This document shows, piece by piece, positions 49,601 to 57,551 of a stretch of DNA of 64,000 nucleotides. Within the stretch, counting starts at the first letter, position 1. Each line of letters starts with the position of its first letter. The position numbers were made by a program, and so were the translations under genes. The DNA lies in IMG/VR virus record IMGVR_UViG_3300036861_000275, positions 1 to 64,000 of that record. The stretch is one strand, 5' to 3'. This stretch comes from a virus. Under the pieces are notes generated by a model. It did not search any database. It was not told the DNA's origin and saw only the letters and a list, made by a program, of their open reading frames with translations.

Positions 49601-52600
49601 AGTAAAATACTGGACCAGGCTCTCGCCTTACTCCATACTCTTGAGCCGCCTCGGCTAGCATTGAATGCTGGGCCGAATCGTAGCTGCCACGATTTCCGAG
49701 CGCGCTCTTAATCTGTCCCGGGTTGAATGCTATCCAGACACGATGCTCCGGACTACCGGTTCTCTGGCCGCCGATATGAGTGATGCCGTCGTAGCCGGCG
49801 TTACGCAAACTCTGATTAGCTTGGCCGGTGGAGAACTCGTTGCCGTTAGCGCGCCAAGCGTCCGTCAACGCATCCCAGACTTGAGCCCCTCTGGCGTACG
49901 GCTTGTCCATACCCTCACGGAGCATGGTAAGGGCCTCTGTGATCGTGAATTCTGGGAACATGCTCTCGTAAAATTCTTGCTGGACATATCCAGGCAGGGA
50001 ATCGACAATGTCGCTCACCTGTCGGCCGGTCATTAGCGTATCATCGGCCTGGAATGGATTCTCTAGGCGGGCATACAGAGCGTAGACCCCTCCGACGCCG
50101 CGCTCCCGCTCTAGGATCTTCTGAATGACACGCATGTTGTAGGGCTGACCGCTAAGTTCGTCGAGCCACGCGTACTGTCCAGTTTCCAGAAAGCGCTGCA
50201 CGTTGTTATCGACCCGTTGCTGCTCCCCCTGGGAGAGATAGCCGCGCTCGATCATCCCGCGAGACCAATCCCTACTAGACTTCAGCTCGCTCACAACCCG
50301 ATTGCGCTCATCTTGATCCGCGACTCCAACGTCCAACCCTTTATGGGCGTAGCCTCGGCGCTGGAATGTCGGTGTATGGATAGATGCTGCCCATTGCCTC
50401 TCCTCAATCGGTCCTTGACCTACACTCCATACGAATCCTTTTCGTCCAGGGGCGGCCATGGCTTCTTCCTGGGTCGGGAAGTACTTGACCTCGGTATCTT
50501 CTTCCACGACCCCGCCGGCAATGTTGGGCGATTCTGTCATGTAGAACCCGGGACCGTAGAGTGCCCCTGGATCAAATTTCTCAGGATTCACTTCCTCGAA
50601 GCCGGGGTTACCTGTGCCGTGGTAGACAACGCGTGGATCGCCGTTCTCGTTTCGGACATGGCTATTCCCGAACCACTGCCGGAAATTATCGGCGTGACTC
50701 CCGCTGCGGTTGTAGGGCGAGATAGGCTCGAAGAGTAGCATTTGGTTCTGCTTCTCTTCGAGACTGCCGCGGCCGAGTGGGGTTTGCTCGAATCCCTTTT
50801 GCTGCACCCCCGCCTTAAGCGGGGTCGCTGGCATCTGGCGGGGCGCTACTCCTGGGACGAGGGCTTGCTCTCCGATGGGGGTTTGTTCGTATCTGAGGCC
50901 CGCTTTGCCTTCCAGTGAGCCGATATCTTCTCGACCATTTCCTTGTGTCTCGGCAGAAGTGCCAAGTCGTCCTCGTGTAGGAAATGTTCCCCCGGTTTCG
51001 GTCTGGGTCGGTCGTTGCCCTCTGGGGACATCGTTGTTCCAGGCTTCATAGCTGTCCACCCTTTCCGTATCGTTCTTGAGAGCATCATATGTCGCAGCCG
51101 GCCTGGCGTCAACCTCTAACACATAAGCCGGATCTACGAACTGAGTAGGTTCGCCCCTCTGGAGGCGATTCATGTAGCGGTCGACGGCTCTTTGAGCCGC
51201 CTTCTCCTCAGGTAATGCCATATAAGCCAAGTGCACTCGGTAGCCGTTCATCTTTGCCTTATTCAGGACTTGCGTGATACGGTCCGGGTTTTTGCCGGTC
51301 AACACATACACAATATTGTCGCCTTGCGACACGGCATGATCGTAGACATCGTCGGCCACCGCCGATGACTCCATATGAACGGCGCCGTTGAATCTGCCGT
51401 TCTCTGATTCCGGGATCATCAGTTTAACGATGTCGCTATCAATAAGAAGAGCCGACAGCCGATCCTGAAGAGGCTCCGCGAGATGATCGGTCTTACCAGA
51501 AGCCGGACCACCTAGAACTACCGCTAGGATCTTGTCCTTGCCACGGGTCCCTTCGTCGGTATTGGCCAGCGCTCCGCGCTCCCACATTCGGACTGTCTGA
51601 CCGTCACCGTAGAGTTGGTCTGCCCAGCCATCTCGCATCTGCCGCCGCTCGATCGTATTGATTTCGTCGGTAGGCTCTTTCGCTGCCTGCTCTTGGCGGG
51701 CGGCTACAATCTCAGGGGTATCGTATGGGGTGGATACCTCCAAGGTCTCTGGATTACCGGCGAACTCACCACCAACAGCCTTGCGGAGCGCTTCACCCTC
51801 TGGCGTTGTAGACGTCCAGATTACCGGCTCATCGCCCTTTTGCAATTCCTCGACAAGGGACTTCCCGACCCCCTGCCTACGGGCATCCGGCTCGACATGG
51901 ATGTACTGGATATATGTCTTGCCGCGGTACGACGCCCAGTCTATGTGCCCGACCTGGGTATCGCCGCGCATGGCGCGTAGAGTTCCATCGGTCTGACCAT
52001 GACTGACCCCTAGGACGTCGTTCTGGAAACTTATCTCTGGCAGTTGGCGGCCGCCGGCCTCCCGCACCACGGTCGGTTGCTCCACCTTGACAGCTTCCAT
52101 GACTTGGCGATGGATAGCGAGCAGCCTGTCTTGGCCTGAATTGATGTCTCGCTTCCAATTTATGTCCTTTGGCCTGTTTTTGTTATGCTTTTCCACCGCG
52201 GCCCGCATTTCGGCCTTAGCGGACGCTAGCGCTTCGCTGGGGTCCATACCCTTCCGAAGGCCACGAACGTACTCACCTGGAGCCAGAGAACGGAGCATGT
52301 CGTCGAAGTGGGCCGCCCCGACAGGAATAGTGCCAAATGGACCCTGGTTCTTCCTGGCTACATTCTCTAGGCGTTCCGCTTCCGTATCCAGTTTGCGCAT
52401 AACCGCAAAGAGCGCTTCCCTGGGCTTCTCTTCCAGGGCGCTATAGTATGGCTTTGGCTTCTCTACCTCGGCCGGAACGGCTTCGGCAGGTGCTTCTCTG
52501 CGAGCCTGCGCTTCTCGGCCAACATGTTCTGGACCTGCTGGCGGACCTTGGACCTGGCTGCGAGGTTCTTCTGGATTCTCTTTACCACCTCTTTCCTGGG

Positions 52601-55556
52601 CAACTTCGACATTCGTACCTCCCTCGGCGGATGGGAGAGCGTACTCCAAGAGCTTACGCATATCAGCCCCGGATAGCGTCCTGCCGCCTGGTGTAGTGTA
52701 CTGCGCGTCCTCCCCTTGACGATAGATGAGATCTAGCAATTCAGGCACGCCGCCGGCCGCATCAACCTGCTCTGCAATGGCCTCTACTAGATCATGGCTC
52801 TGGGGACCGCCTTCGGTCATGGTAGTGATAATGTCCGAGGCTGCTGGTACAGCTATGGTCTCGGTGTCTATGACCTCGTCGCCAAAGGTATCCGCCTGCT
52901 CACGTTGGACACGGGTCTCCCATTCCTGCTTGGATAAGTTCAACCGCCCTAAATCGCTGAGCAGTTGAGCATCGGTGTACGGCTGCCCAGTGACCTCTTG
53001 GACTGCTTCTGCCATTCTGGCAGGAGATAGTCCGTTCTTGTTCTTGTATCTAAATGGTACAGGCGCATACTCTCCTTTAAGATCCTGAGTCGGAGACATT
53101 GCAATACCGCCCTTGGCGCGCACGAACTCACCTAGCCACCACGGATTAGTGGGGTGGGCGCCAACGGTATTCATGGCCTGTTCACGCGTAGTAGGTTGCG
53201 CAGGAGCCTGTTTCGGGGCCTGTGCCGGCGGCTGTTGGGCCTGGACGGCCTGTTTTGGCGCTGGGAGTACGGCAGGCGTAGCCGGCGGTATCGGTTGGGC
53301 GCCTTGAGTCTTAGCGGCCGTCTTGACTGCCTTCTTTCGAGTAACCGGCTGGGCCTGGACGGCGGCTGCCTGTGGCGCTTGCTGGGCGGCCTTTTCTTCG
53401 ATAGCAGGGGCGGCCGGCGCAGCAGGGACAGTCTCCGGCTGAGCTTGCGGTGTAGCGCCCAGCGGAATATCAGTCGTCTGACCTGATTTCGATGAGAACT
53501 GAACGGTGTCTATTAAGGCGCGCATGCCAGCGAATGGCGGCGATATCCCGACGTACTTGTCGCCCATGCCGGGCTTGAGATACGCGATGGTGACGTGCGG
53601 TACATACTCGCCGTGCTCGTTTGTATTCGGCAGATTACCCAGTTCTGTGTTGAGCCGCTTCAGGTCGGCGCTTCTCACTTCCGAATACAGGACATCGTAG
53701 CCTTCCTGCTTGAAAATGTTCAATGGTCCTAGCGTGACCTGAACGGCCTCCGATCCGGCCAGCTTATCTCGAATCGGGCCAGGGTCCTCGTCGTGTAGAC
53801 CGAACCGTACGGTGGCGTGCGGAGTTTCCTCCCTGCCTTTCTCCGCAAGTTCTGCGTCCGGGATCGTGTCAGCAAATGCCCTAACATTTCCTGACATTTC
53901 ATCAGGCAGGTTGACCTGGGTAGAAGAGTGCTCAAACTTCGGTTGTGGCTGTTCTTCGGGCGGCTCAGCCGGCTTCTCGACTGGCTTCTCAACCGGCACC
54001 TCTACTGCTGCTGCCGCCTCTGGTGATGCCTGTTCTGCCTGCTTGCCCACAGGGGCAGCAGTGGGCGGCGGTGGTGGTGGGGGCGGCGGCTCCTCGGCTG
54101 GCGGCTTAGCTACTGCCTGCTGGAACTCGGCCTCGGCGCGCGCCTTCTCGGCCGGCGCCAGTTCCGGTCTAGCAGCAATCTTAGCGGCAATCTCTGTGCT
54201 TAAGATGGTCCGAAGCGGTGTTACGTAGCCCGCCGCAGATCCAGGGGCTGCCTCATATTGTTCTTGCGCTTCTCTCCGTGTCGGAGGCATGCCATGATGA
54301 GCCAGTGCCCCGGCGGGGGCGGCCACGATACCACCGATGACTCCCTGATAGGCTATGTCGCCGGCTCCGGCTTTCAGACGGTCCAACGCGTCCTCTAGAT
54401 CCTGCGATGGAATAGCCGTACTTATGGCTTGCTGCCCGGCCTCTTGGCCTCCCTCTGACCCTATCGTGGCCGCAGTGCGTTTAGCTTTTGCTACGATACC
54501 TTTTCCCTTCACTTCCCCGAAGATGCCCCAGTGGTTCGTGAATGCCAGCAACATCGTGTTTGAGACAAACGACACAGCCGAACGCCTCGCCGCTTGATCG
54601 GGCGTCATGCCCTCGGCTACCATTTGTCTGTAGTCATCGCCGGCTTGCTGCATCGACTCCAGCCCAACCATGGCGCCTTCACCGAACAGGCGAGCCATAT
54701 AGGGAGCGAACCTGCCGATCATCGAGGCTGCTTTCGCAGTCCCCATGGCGGGGACCATGAACAGAGCCATGGATGTCGCGGCGTTCACTAGATCATCGTA
54801 GAGTCCTGGGTTTTGCGGAGTTAACGACTCCTCGATAGCCTCCATCTTCTGCGCCAAAGGCTCTAGGTATTTATCTGCGTATGCTGTGAGAGTCCGCTCA
54901 GTCTTAGGAGTCGTCGTGACAGGTCCGCCGGCGAGTGACGGGCCCTTTTTGAATGATTCTGCGTCAGTTTGTCCCAACTGGTCAGCTAAATTGGCCATGG
55001 CTTGTCCAAAGCCAACAAGTCCGGTCCCCATGCCAACCGTTCCGCGTGCCACGCCGGCACCGGTACGTTCCAGGTATGTATATGGACGCTCTGGCGTTAT
55101 AGGCCGATACGGGGTTCTCATGCCGGATAGGCCGGATGTGACTTCAGCTGTAACCGGCTCTTCAATCGGCGGGCCCGGCCGATTAGGAGTGGCCATACCT
55201 TCACGTTGCTGGGCGGCCGCTACAGCGCCCTGCGCCTCCTGGACTTCAGGACTGACAGTAGGAGCAGCTGGCGCAGGCATCCACGGGAATGATGCCCTTG
55301 GTGTAGTCGGTGGTAGGGGGGTGGGCTCTTCCTCGATCGGAGGACCAGGCCGATTAGGGGCGGCCATACTCTCGGTCGTGGTTTCATTGACCGGGGTTTT
55401 TTCTGGCGCCCCCCTATTGGCTTGATCTATAGCGATAACATCATCTACTGACAATTCTCCGGTAATGGTTGGAGCCGGAGTCGGGGCCTGGGCTGGCTTT
55501 GGGGCCCTGTTCGCCTTGTCAATCTCTACGACTTCATCGAGAGACAGATCGGCCAT
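43617..55556 (-). CDS. Giant polyvalent ejection protein (3979 residues)
   Basis: Domains in order, read from motifs: short N-terminal repeats (SLDEVVEID...ANR, SVDDVIAID...ANR), then a helical region; 2H phosphoesterase (H580xT582 and H654xT656); GNAT fold (RRQGVGKS at 1226-1233); zeta-toxin-like P-loop kinase (GGPASGKT at 1349-1356, then IDSD); ADP-ribosyltransferase (FRQWFGNS...VVYHGT near 1646, later NPGQIKSALG); a large polyvalent-associated domain (about 2480-2830); a RadC/JAMM domain (H2984, H2986, S2994, D2997). The last 850 residues are helical with hydrophobic segments near 3615-3700. Linkers are Pro/Ala/Glu-rich. The position after two ejection-type genes and the size suit a protein ejected with the DNA. 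Activities are inferred, not shown. Confidence 0.85.
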   Translation of the reverse strand: MADLSLDEVVEIDKANRAPKPAQAPTPAPTITGELSVDDVIAIDQANRGAPEKTPVNETTTESMAAPNRPGPPIEEEPTPLPPTTPRASFPWMPAPAAPTVSPEVQEAQGAVAAAQQREGMATPNRPGPPIEEPVTAEVTSGLSGMRTPYRPITPERPYTYLERTGAGVARGTVGMGTGLVGFGQAMANLADQLGQTDAESFKKGPSLAGGPVTTTPKTERTLTAYADKYLEPLAQKMEAIEESLTPQNPGLYDDLVNAATSMALFMVPAMGTAKAASMIGRFAPYMARLFGEGAMVGLESMQQAGDDYRQMVAEGMTPDQAARRSAVSFVSNTMLLAFTNHWGIFGEVKGKGIVAKAKRTAATIGSEGGQEAGQQAISTAIPSQDLEDALDRLKAGAGDIAYQGVIGGIVAAPAGALAHHGMPPTRREAQEQYEAAPGSAAGYVTPLRTILSTEIAAKIAARPELAPAEKARAEAEFQQAVAKPPAEEPPPPPPPPPTAAPVGKQAEQASPEAAAAVEVPVEKPVEKPAEPPEEQPQPKFEHSSTQVNLPDEMSGNVRAFADTIPDAELAEKGREETPHATVRFGLHDEDPGPIRDKLAGSEAVQVTLGPLNIFKQEGYDVLYSEVRSADLKRLNTELGNLPNTNEHGEYVPHVTIAYLKPGMGDKYVGISPPFAGMRALIDTVQFSSKSGQTTDIPLGATPQAQPETVPAAPAAPAIEEKAAQQAPQAAAVQAQPVTRKKAVKTAAKTQGAQPIPPATPAVLPAPKQAVQAQQPPAQAPKQAPAQPTTREQAMNTVGAHPTNPWWLGEFVRAKGGIAMSPTQDLKGEYAPVPFRYKNKNGLSPARMAEAVQEVTGQPYTDAQLLSDLGRLNLSKQEWETRVQREQADTFGDEVIDTETIAVPAASDIITTMTEGGPQSHDLVEAIAEQVDAAGGVPELLDLIYRQGEDAQYTTPGGRTLSGADMRKLLEYALPSAEGGTNVEVAQERGGKENPEEPRSQVQGPPAGPEHVGREAQARREAPAEAVPAEVEKPKPYYSALEEKPREALFAVMRKLDTEAERLENVARKNQGPFGTIPVGAAHFDDMLRSLAPGEYVRGLRKGMDPSEALASAKAEMRAAVEKHNKNRPKDINWKRDINSGQDRLLAIHRQVMEAVKVEQPTVVREAGGRQLPEISFQNDVLGVSHGQTDGTLRAMRGDTQVGHIDWASYRGKTYIQYIHVEPDARRQGVGKSLVEELQKGDEPVIWTSTTPEGEALRKAVGGEFAGNPETLEVSTPYDTPEIVAARQEQAAKEPTDEINTIERRQMRDGWADQLYGDGQTVRMWERGALANTDEGTRGKDKILAVVLGGPASGKTDHLAEPLQDRLSALLIDSDIVKLMIPESENGRFNGAVHMESSAVADDVYDHAVSQGDNIVYVLTGKNPDRITQVLNKAKMNGYRVHLAYMALPEEKAAQRAVDRYMNRLQRGEPTQFVDPAYVLEVDARPAATYDALKNDTERVDSYEAWNNDVPRGQRPTQTETGGTFPTRGRLGTSAETQGNGREDIGSLEGKAGLRYEQTPIGEQALVPGVAPRQMPATPLKAGVQQKGFEQTPLGRGSLEEKQNQMLLFEPISPYNRSGSHADNFRQWFGNSHVRNENGDPRVVYHGTGNPGFEEVNPEKFDPGALYGPGFYMTESPNIAGGVVEEDTEVKYFPTQEEAMAAPGRKGFVWSVGQGPIEERQWAASIHTPTFQRRGYAHKGLDVGVADQDERNRVVSELKSSRDWSRGMIERGYLSQGEQQRVDNNVQRFLETGQYAWLDELSGQPYNMRVIQKILERERGVGGVYALYARLENPFQADDTLMTGRQVSDIVDSLPGYVQQEFYESMFPEFTITEALTMLREGMDKPYARGAQVWDALTDAWRANGNEFSTGQANQSLRNAGYDGITHIGGQRTGSPEHRVWIAFNPGQIKSALGNRGSYDSAQHSMLAEAAQEYGVRREPGPVFYSGLKDLIETKLPTRASVDQLRAILRSNEVKQDEVKWSGLDDWLRDKTGPVTKQDVVNFLDANAVKVDEVVYGMAPPELLAKKETIEAAHSAAHREYVSAKGDIWRAVDPLVSGYRADQIMDDLSAGADNQMVHRGLKNLRAALYTGTDSMLINGVPSPPIQAVEDRLAALTDRFFETRDRVADLSRDLNQAARDISNAGQGLKYAAYVLPGAKNGRELLLTLGNVSPLNPNESAELHGLNRKALEEMTQDQFERWVELTHANQPTDDRRIKEAILKRADQAKATAAITLDQNAAGVPQLLKANLLLGYHTNEARSIRYSIPIPGVQESAQGQIRSDLNEFYKWMMLYEQAVSVSDEQPIRGLPAEAVSAGITWHNKMQGADVFDVFDDKGRPIGSYLARDRMDAIIQAETQGPNGFIKTGARLSAEDAASRVNNGGEVLALNRNGNVFEFFRGHAGHVADMVKDGTRFYESPAPTVSKRKPVVFESAHWDAPNILVHTRFNDRTDPEGRRTLHIEELQSDWHQKGRKQGYRRELTIPEIAQIKALQQSFDQERAEYETLIGRRGAEQAEPDEIRSRHKSLVEKEDMIHKLQDVGKTGVPDAPFAKTWHELAFKRVLRWAAENGYDRVSWTTGAQQNERYSISHVINSVTWANTLRGEHQPMVVLGKQGGGGDIKFLVGSDGKVLASTANRGAERFVGHQVDDVLPKPIAARIVGEAQGYIAGDGLEVGGEGMRGFYDKILKDFAVKYGKKWGAKYSMVEVDRPNLVFLGPVSDAEKAAKPWVTLTGSGTVVGQYATRREAQSALDRGNGQWMDNLIDPISKGHPVHSLEVTTAMRESVLDRGQALFERVQDYKKRKDASARTNQLTMDALWDLQAVQATPEDSFKSMAPSSAIWPKGVKVLGLGIRADLVQTGKLDWIGRKIEGHRQLAEMAQVLRDPRYETFRILYTKQGRLVGWTPVSSRLAAVTLAFEGNGTNAEGMARMKATMKDLGADGYWMMHNHPSGNPAVSQDDVNMTTTISGEVPGFQGHVVIDSGTYAVISSGARTPEMATIHKLPGTGPDTLLTPLVEHKLLNADVGTPQAMAAVAGQIVHGHQEIVLVYSDARNKVRAIQTLPLAEYNSGPEFRQWLQDQKRGFGAMRALVYTDSLWAGTDQISRTLIKNGNITDHVWRSPVTGAAGSEAVRTNVERGLEYGEKVTGYAVERERLTGVLPAARAAEARPGETGLMAREPTEDRRRQIQEEVGRRIRERTLARQQELSQAVQKSLPAPGETSPDPLVANPQNMQGAQPGALSQADVNVVDPILALGEHSQVLAVAKDLFTAAGVARDPDMLISDQIRNLMEDGKLTSDHLQSVRAKFGLTDTEFADALFRDAVRDAARRLGALGRLAQAIKRADPQIRAALDEVAEKQGLKEVMREQEIQRRWWNRLNNIRRGLLTTRWATGTHNFWGQNVRVGLDIADVGLQRMIQAGVKGLGGKIDPSRMADPSAAMHQLIDMWFRPGQRGTALQGPSKNEAEIRAILAAFPKEFSRAFSTYGSNELYKKAAGGSQARLDRILDGMDQGVSLLNIVNNWQENAFRNAILHAELDRLTTLRGKDLETLIKGNRADEIHLDDVKAAIQKSLELTFAESPEHGSVPWLFMNLVNRFLPLSFVIPFPRFMLNTLKFYGKFNPLGFLSLLSKAERAEFAKGNFRAISHSLMGAMLLGLSYALRDSDWAGDKWYEVNVGGHNIDITPYNPFAAYLFVGDLMVRARRGTLYNIDSWSILRGILSVNMRAGVGMALVDQLFKGLGDLDTEGMKGRLTGKLFGEAVAGLLVPLKNIQETMAIFSDKFATQRDPSLEPFLGPIKATTPFAAETLPERIAPTTGEVSKRRMPIAGMLGATVTQPKNDAERELDRLGFESREILPTIGIPEWDRMVKEEMGPLVEERIDPYVSSSAYQSLTDAEQREALAKKLREVRGVANSRVRAQDPELWKEMKMKKMGPVKRMIMEEHGR

Positions 55557-55580
55557 GATGGTCTCTATTGTACCCTGGTA

Positions 55581-57551
55581 TTACCTAATCTGCGCGGATC
55601 GGCTATTGATAAGATTGTTCACCATCCGCAGAGCCCGTGCTTGCTCGGACGGTGGCAAATCGGCCATAGGCTTGTCCCCGAAGTAGTACTTCAGGGTCTG
55701 CCGGACCGCCTCCTCTCTGCTCATGGCTGCTGGTCCGCCGCTTGGCCCTGGTTGGGCCGGTTGGCCTCCTGGTTGGGCTCCCGGAACCGCTGTAGTGCCA
55801 CCGAATTCCTTGTATATGGCGTCCACGTTGACATCAATTCCGGGCCTCTTGACCGCAGATTCCCAACCTCCCGGCACCGACAAAAGGGCCTTAACCTGGT
55901 CGACACTGAGCCCCTTATCCGTGATCAGGCGTCGTACTTCGTTTCTGAAAAGGCGCTCCCCTGTGGACGATGAGCGAGGATTAGGTACGGGGCCCGGTTT
56001 CGGAGCCAGTTCTCCAGTTGGCTCTGGCGGTGTCGGGGCGCCCTTGATAAGGGTAGCCTGCTGTTTCTGCCAGTCCGCCACATGCTTATTAGCCTGCTCA
56101 TAGTCCGCTTTCGCTTTCTCGATATCCTCTGGCGTCGCTCCGGAATTAGGCTTCCGAAGATTATTCAGTTCAATCCTAAGCGAGTTGGCGTGTTGCTGCG
56201 CCGTGATGAGGGCGTGTTGCGTCTGACTAATATCGGTAGCCGAGGCTGGAACCTTAGCGAGATCCTTGGTGATTTTAGCAAACTCGGCTGCGTAGACTGC
56301 GCCGTTCTTCGGCAAGGTCGGGTCCAGGCCCCTATCACGAAGATTCTGCGCAGCCATATCGGCAACAGTCTTTGAGATATGCCCAAGACCAGTGATCCTC
56401 AACAGCCATTCCGGCGGTTTCTTGCCGGCCTCAATCTGATTAAGAAGAACACTCTGCACAGCGGAGCGGCGGGCCGGGTCTTTATTGAGGATCGCATCGG
56501 CATTATTCTCTATGACCATAGTCTGATCCAAGTCCTTGCCGATGTTCATGTTCTGGCTTGCCTTATCCGAAGCCTCTTGACGTAGCGCATCCAGCACTGG
56601 ATGACTCAGGACCCTAGATTCTTCAGCGATCTTTCGTAGCATGATCGGCGCCATCTGCCTAGCTAGATGACTGTCGATAGGGTAATCCTGGACCGCCATC
56701 ATGTAAGAAGTCATATTAGCGTCGGTCGGGTCATCGCTGTATTTCTTCTGCAACTTCGACGTTTTAGAGACCCATTCCTGGGTCGCCTGCTGGATCTTCG
56801 GGTTGTCCTGGTCTTTCGCCCAAGCCTTCAGTTCTTCCTGCTTGGCAAGATACCGATCCATCCACTTCTGTGGGTCATCGTCTAGAGCGCTCTTGGCCAA
56901 AAAAGCAGAGCGTTGCGCCTGTAGACCTTTTTCTATGTCGCCATTATCAAATGCAGTCTGAGCCTTTTCCATGGCCTCCCTGAGCTGCTTGTAACCCTCG
57001 TGGTTCCGCCGCTGCTTATCGACCTCGGCCTCGGTCATCACGTTCTTGAGTTTAAGGATGCTTTGAGCGCGGGGGCTCATAAAAAAGGAAGACTGCTGTC
57101 GGGGCGTCATCTTCTTGCGGGTCTCTTCCATGGACACATACGGCGCTCCGGCCACGGCAGGCTTCGGTGCGGTCACAGCAATGCTTGGCATGACTTCGTT
57201 TCCGGGAGCGGCGACGTAATTCCCGGCCTCCCCTCCGATTTGTGGCTGTCCAGGTGGTGACCACGGCTCTACACCCGGAGTAACCCCAGGAATGTTGGCC
57301 GCGATACTGCCCTCGACTGCGGGCTCATACAATGGCGTCGTGCTCGGTGCCCCTAAAACTATCTGTGCGCCCTCTTCTTCGGCCTGCTGCTGTTGCAGAC
57401 CGAGAGCCTCTCTCTGGGTCTGAAGGCCGCGGAGCAGAGATAGTTCGTCGGCCTGACGCAGCTTGAGTCCGGTCTCTAGACCCTGGACTAACCCGGCGTT
57501 CGCCCCCAGGGCCGCCGCTCCTGAGACGCCAGGATACGCTATGCCGGCCAT
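55581..57551 (-). CDS. Ejection-type virion protein
   Basis: 656 residues; ATG overlaps the upstream stop (TAATG). Ala/Gln-rich helical N terminus (residues 5-60), a Pro/Gly linker (65-150), a long charged helical rod with Gln/Lys/Asp (150-500) and a compact C-terminal end. This layout, next to the tail hub and the giant gene, fits an internal virion or ejection protein of podoviruses. No family recognised. Confidence 0.75.
   Translation of the reverse strand: MAGIAYPGVSGAAALGANAGLVQGLETGLKLRQADELSLLRGLQTQREALGLQQQQAEEEGAQIVLGAPSTTPLYEPAVEGSIAANIPGVTPGVEPWSPPGQPQIGGEAGNYVAAPGNEVMPSIAVTAPKPAVAGAPYVSMEETRKKMTPRQQSSFFMSPRAQSILKLKNVMTEAEVDKQRRNHEGYKQLREAMEKAQTAFDNGDIEKGLQAQRSAFLAKSALDDDPQKWMDRYLAKQEELKAWAKDQDNPKIQQATQEWVSKTSKLQKKYSDDPTDANMTSYMMAVQDYPIDSHLARQMAPIMLRKIAEESRVLSHPVLDALRQEASDKASQNMNIGKDLDQTMVIENNADAILNKDPARRSAVQSVLLNQIEAGKKPPEWLLRITGLGHISKTVADMAAQNLRDRGLDPTLPKNGAVYAAEFAKITKDLAKVPASATDISQTQHALITAQQHANSLRIELNNLRKPNSGATPEDIEKAKADYEQANKHVADWQKQQATLIKGAPTPPEPTGELAPKPGPVPNPRSSSTGERLFRNEVRRLITDKGLSVDQVKALLSVPGGWESAVKRPGIDVNVDAIYKEFGGTTAVPGAQPGGQPAQPGPSGGPAAMSREEAVRQTLKYYFGDKPMADLPPSEQARALRMVNNLINSRSAQIR

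Noticed and set aside
43617-55556. Many open frames on the plus strand across the giant gene
   Set aside because: They are short, lack ribosome sites and recognisable domains, and follow from the high G+C codon pattern of the minus-strand gene.
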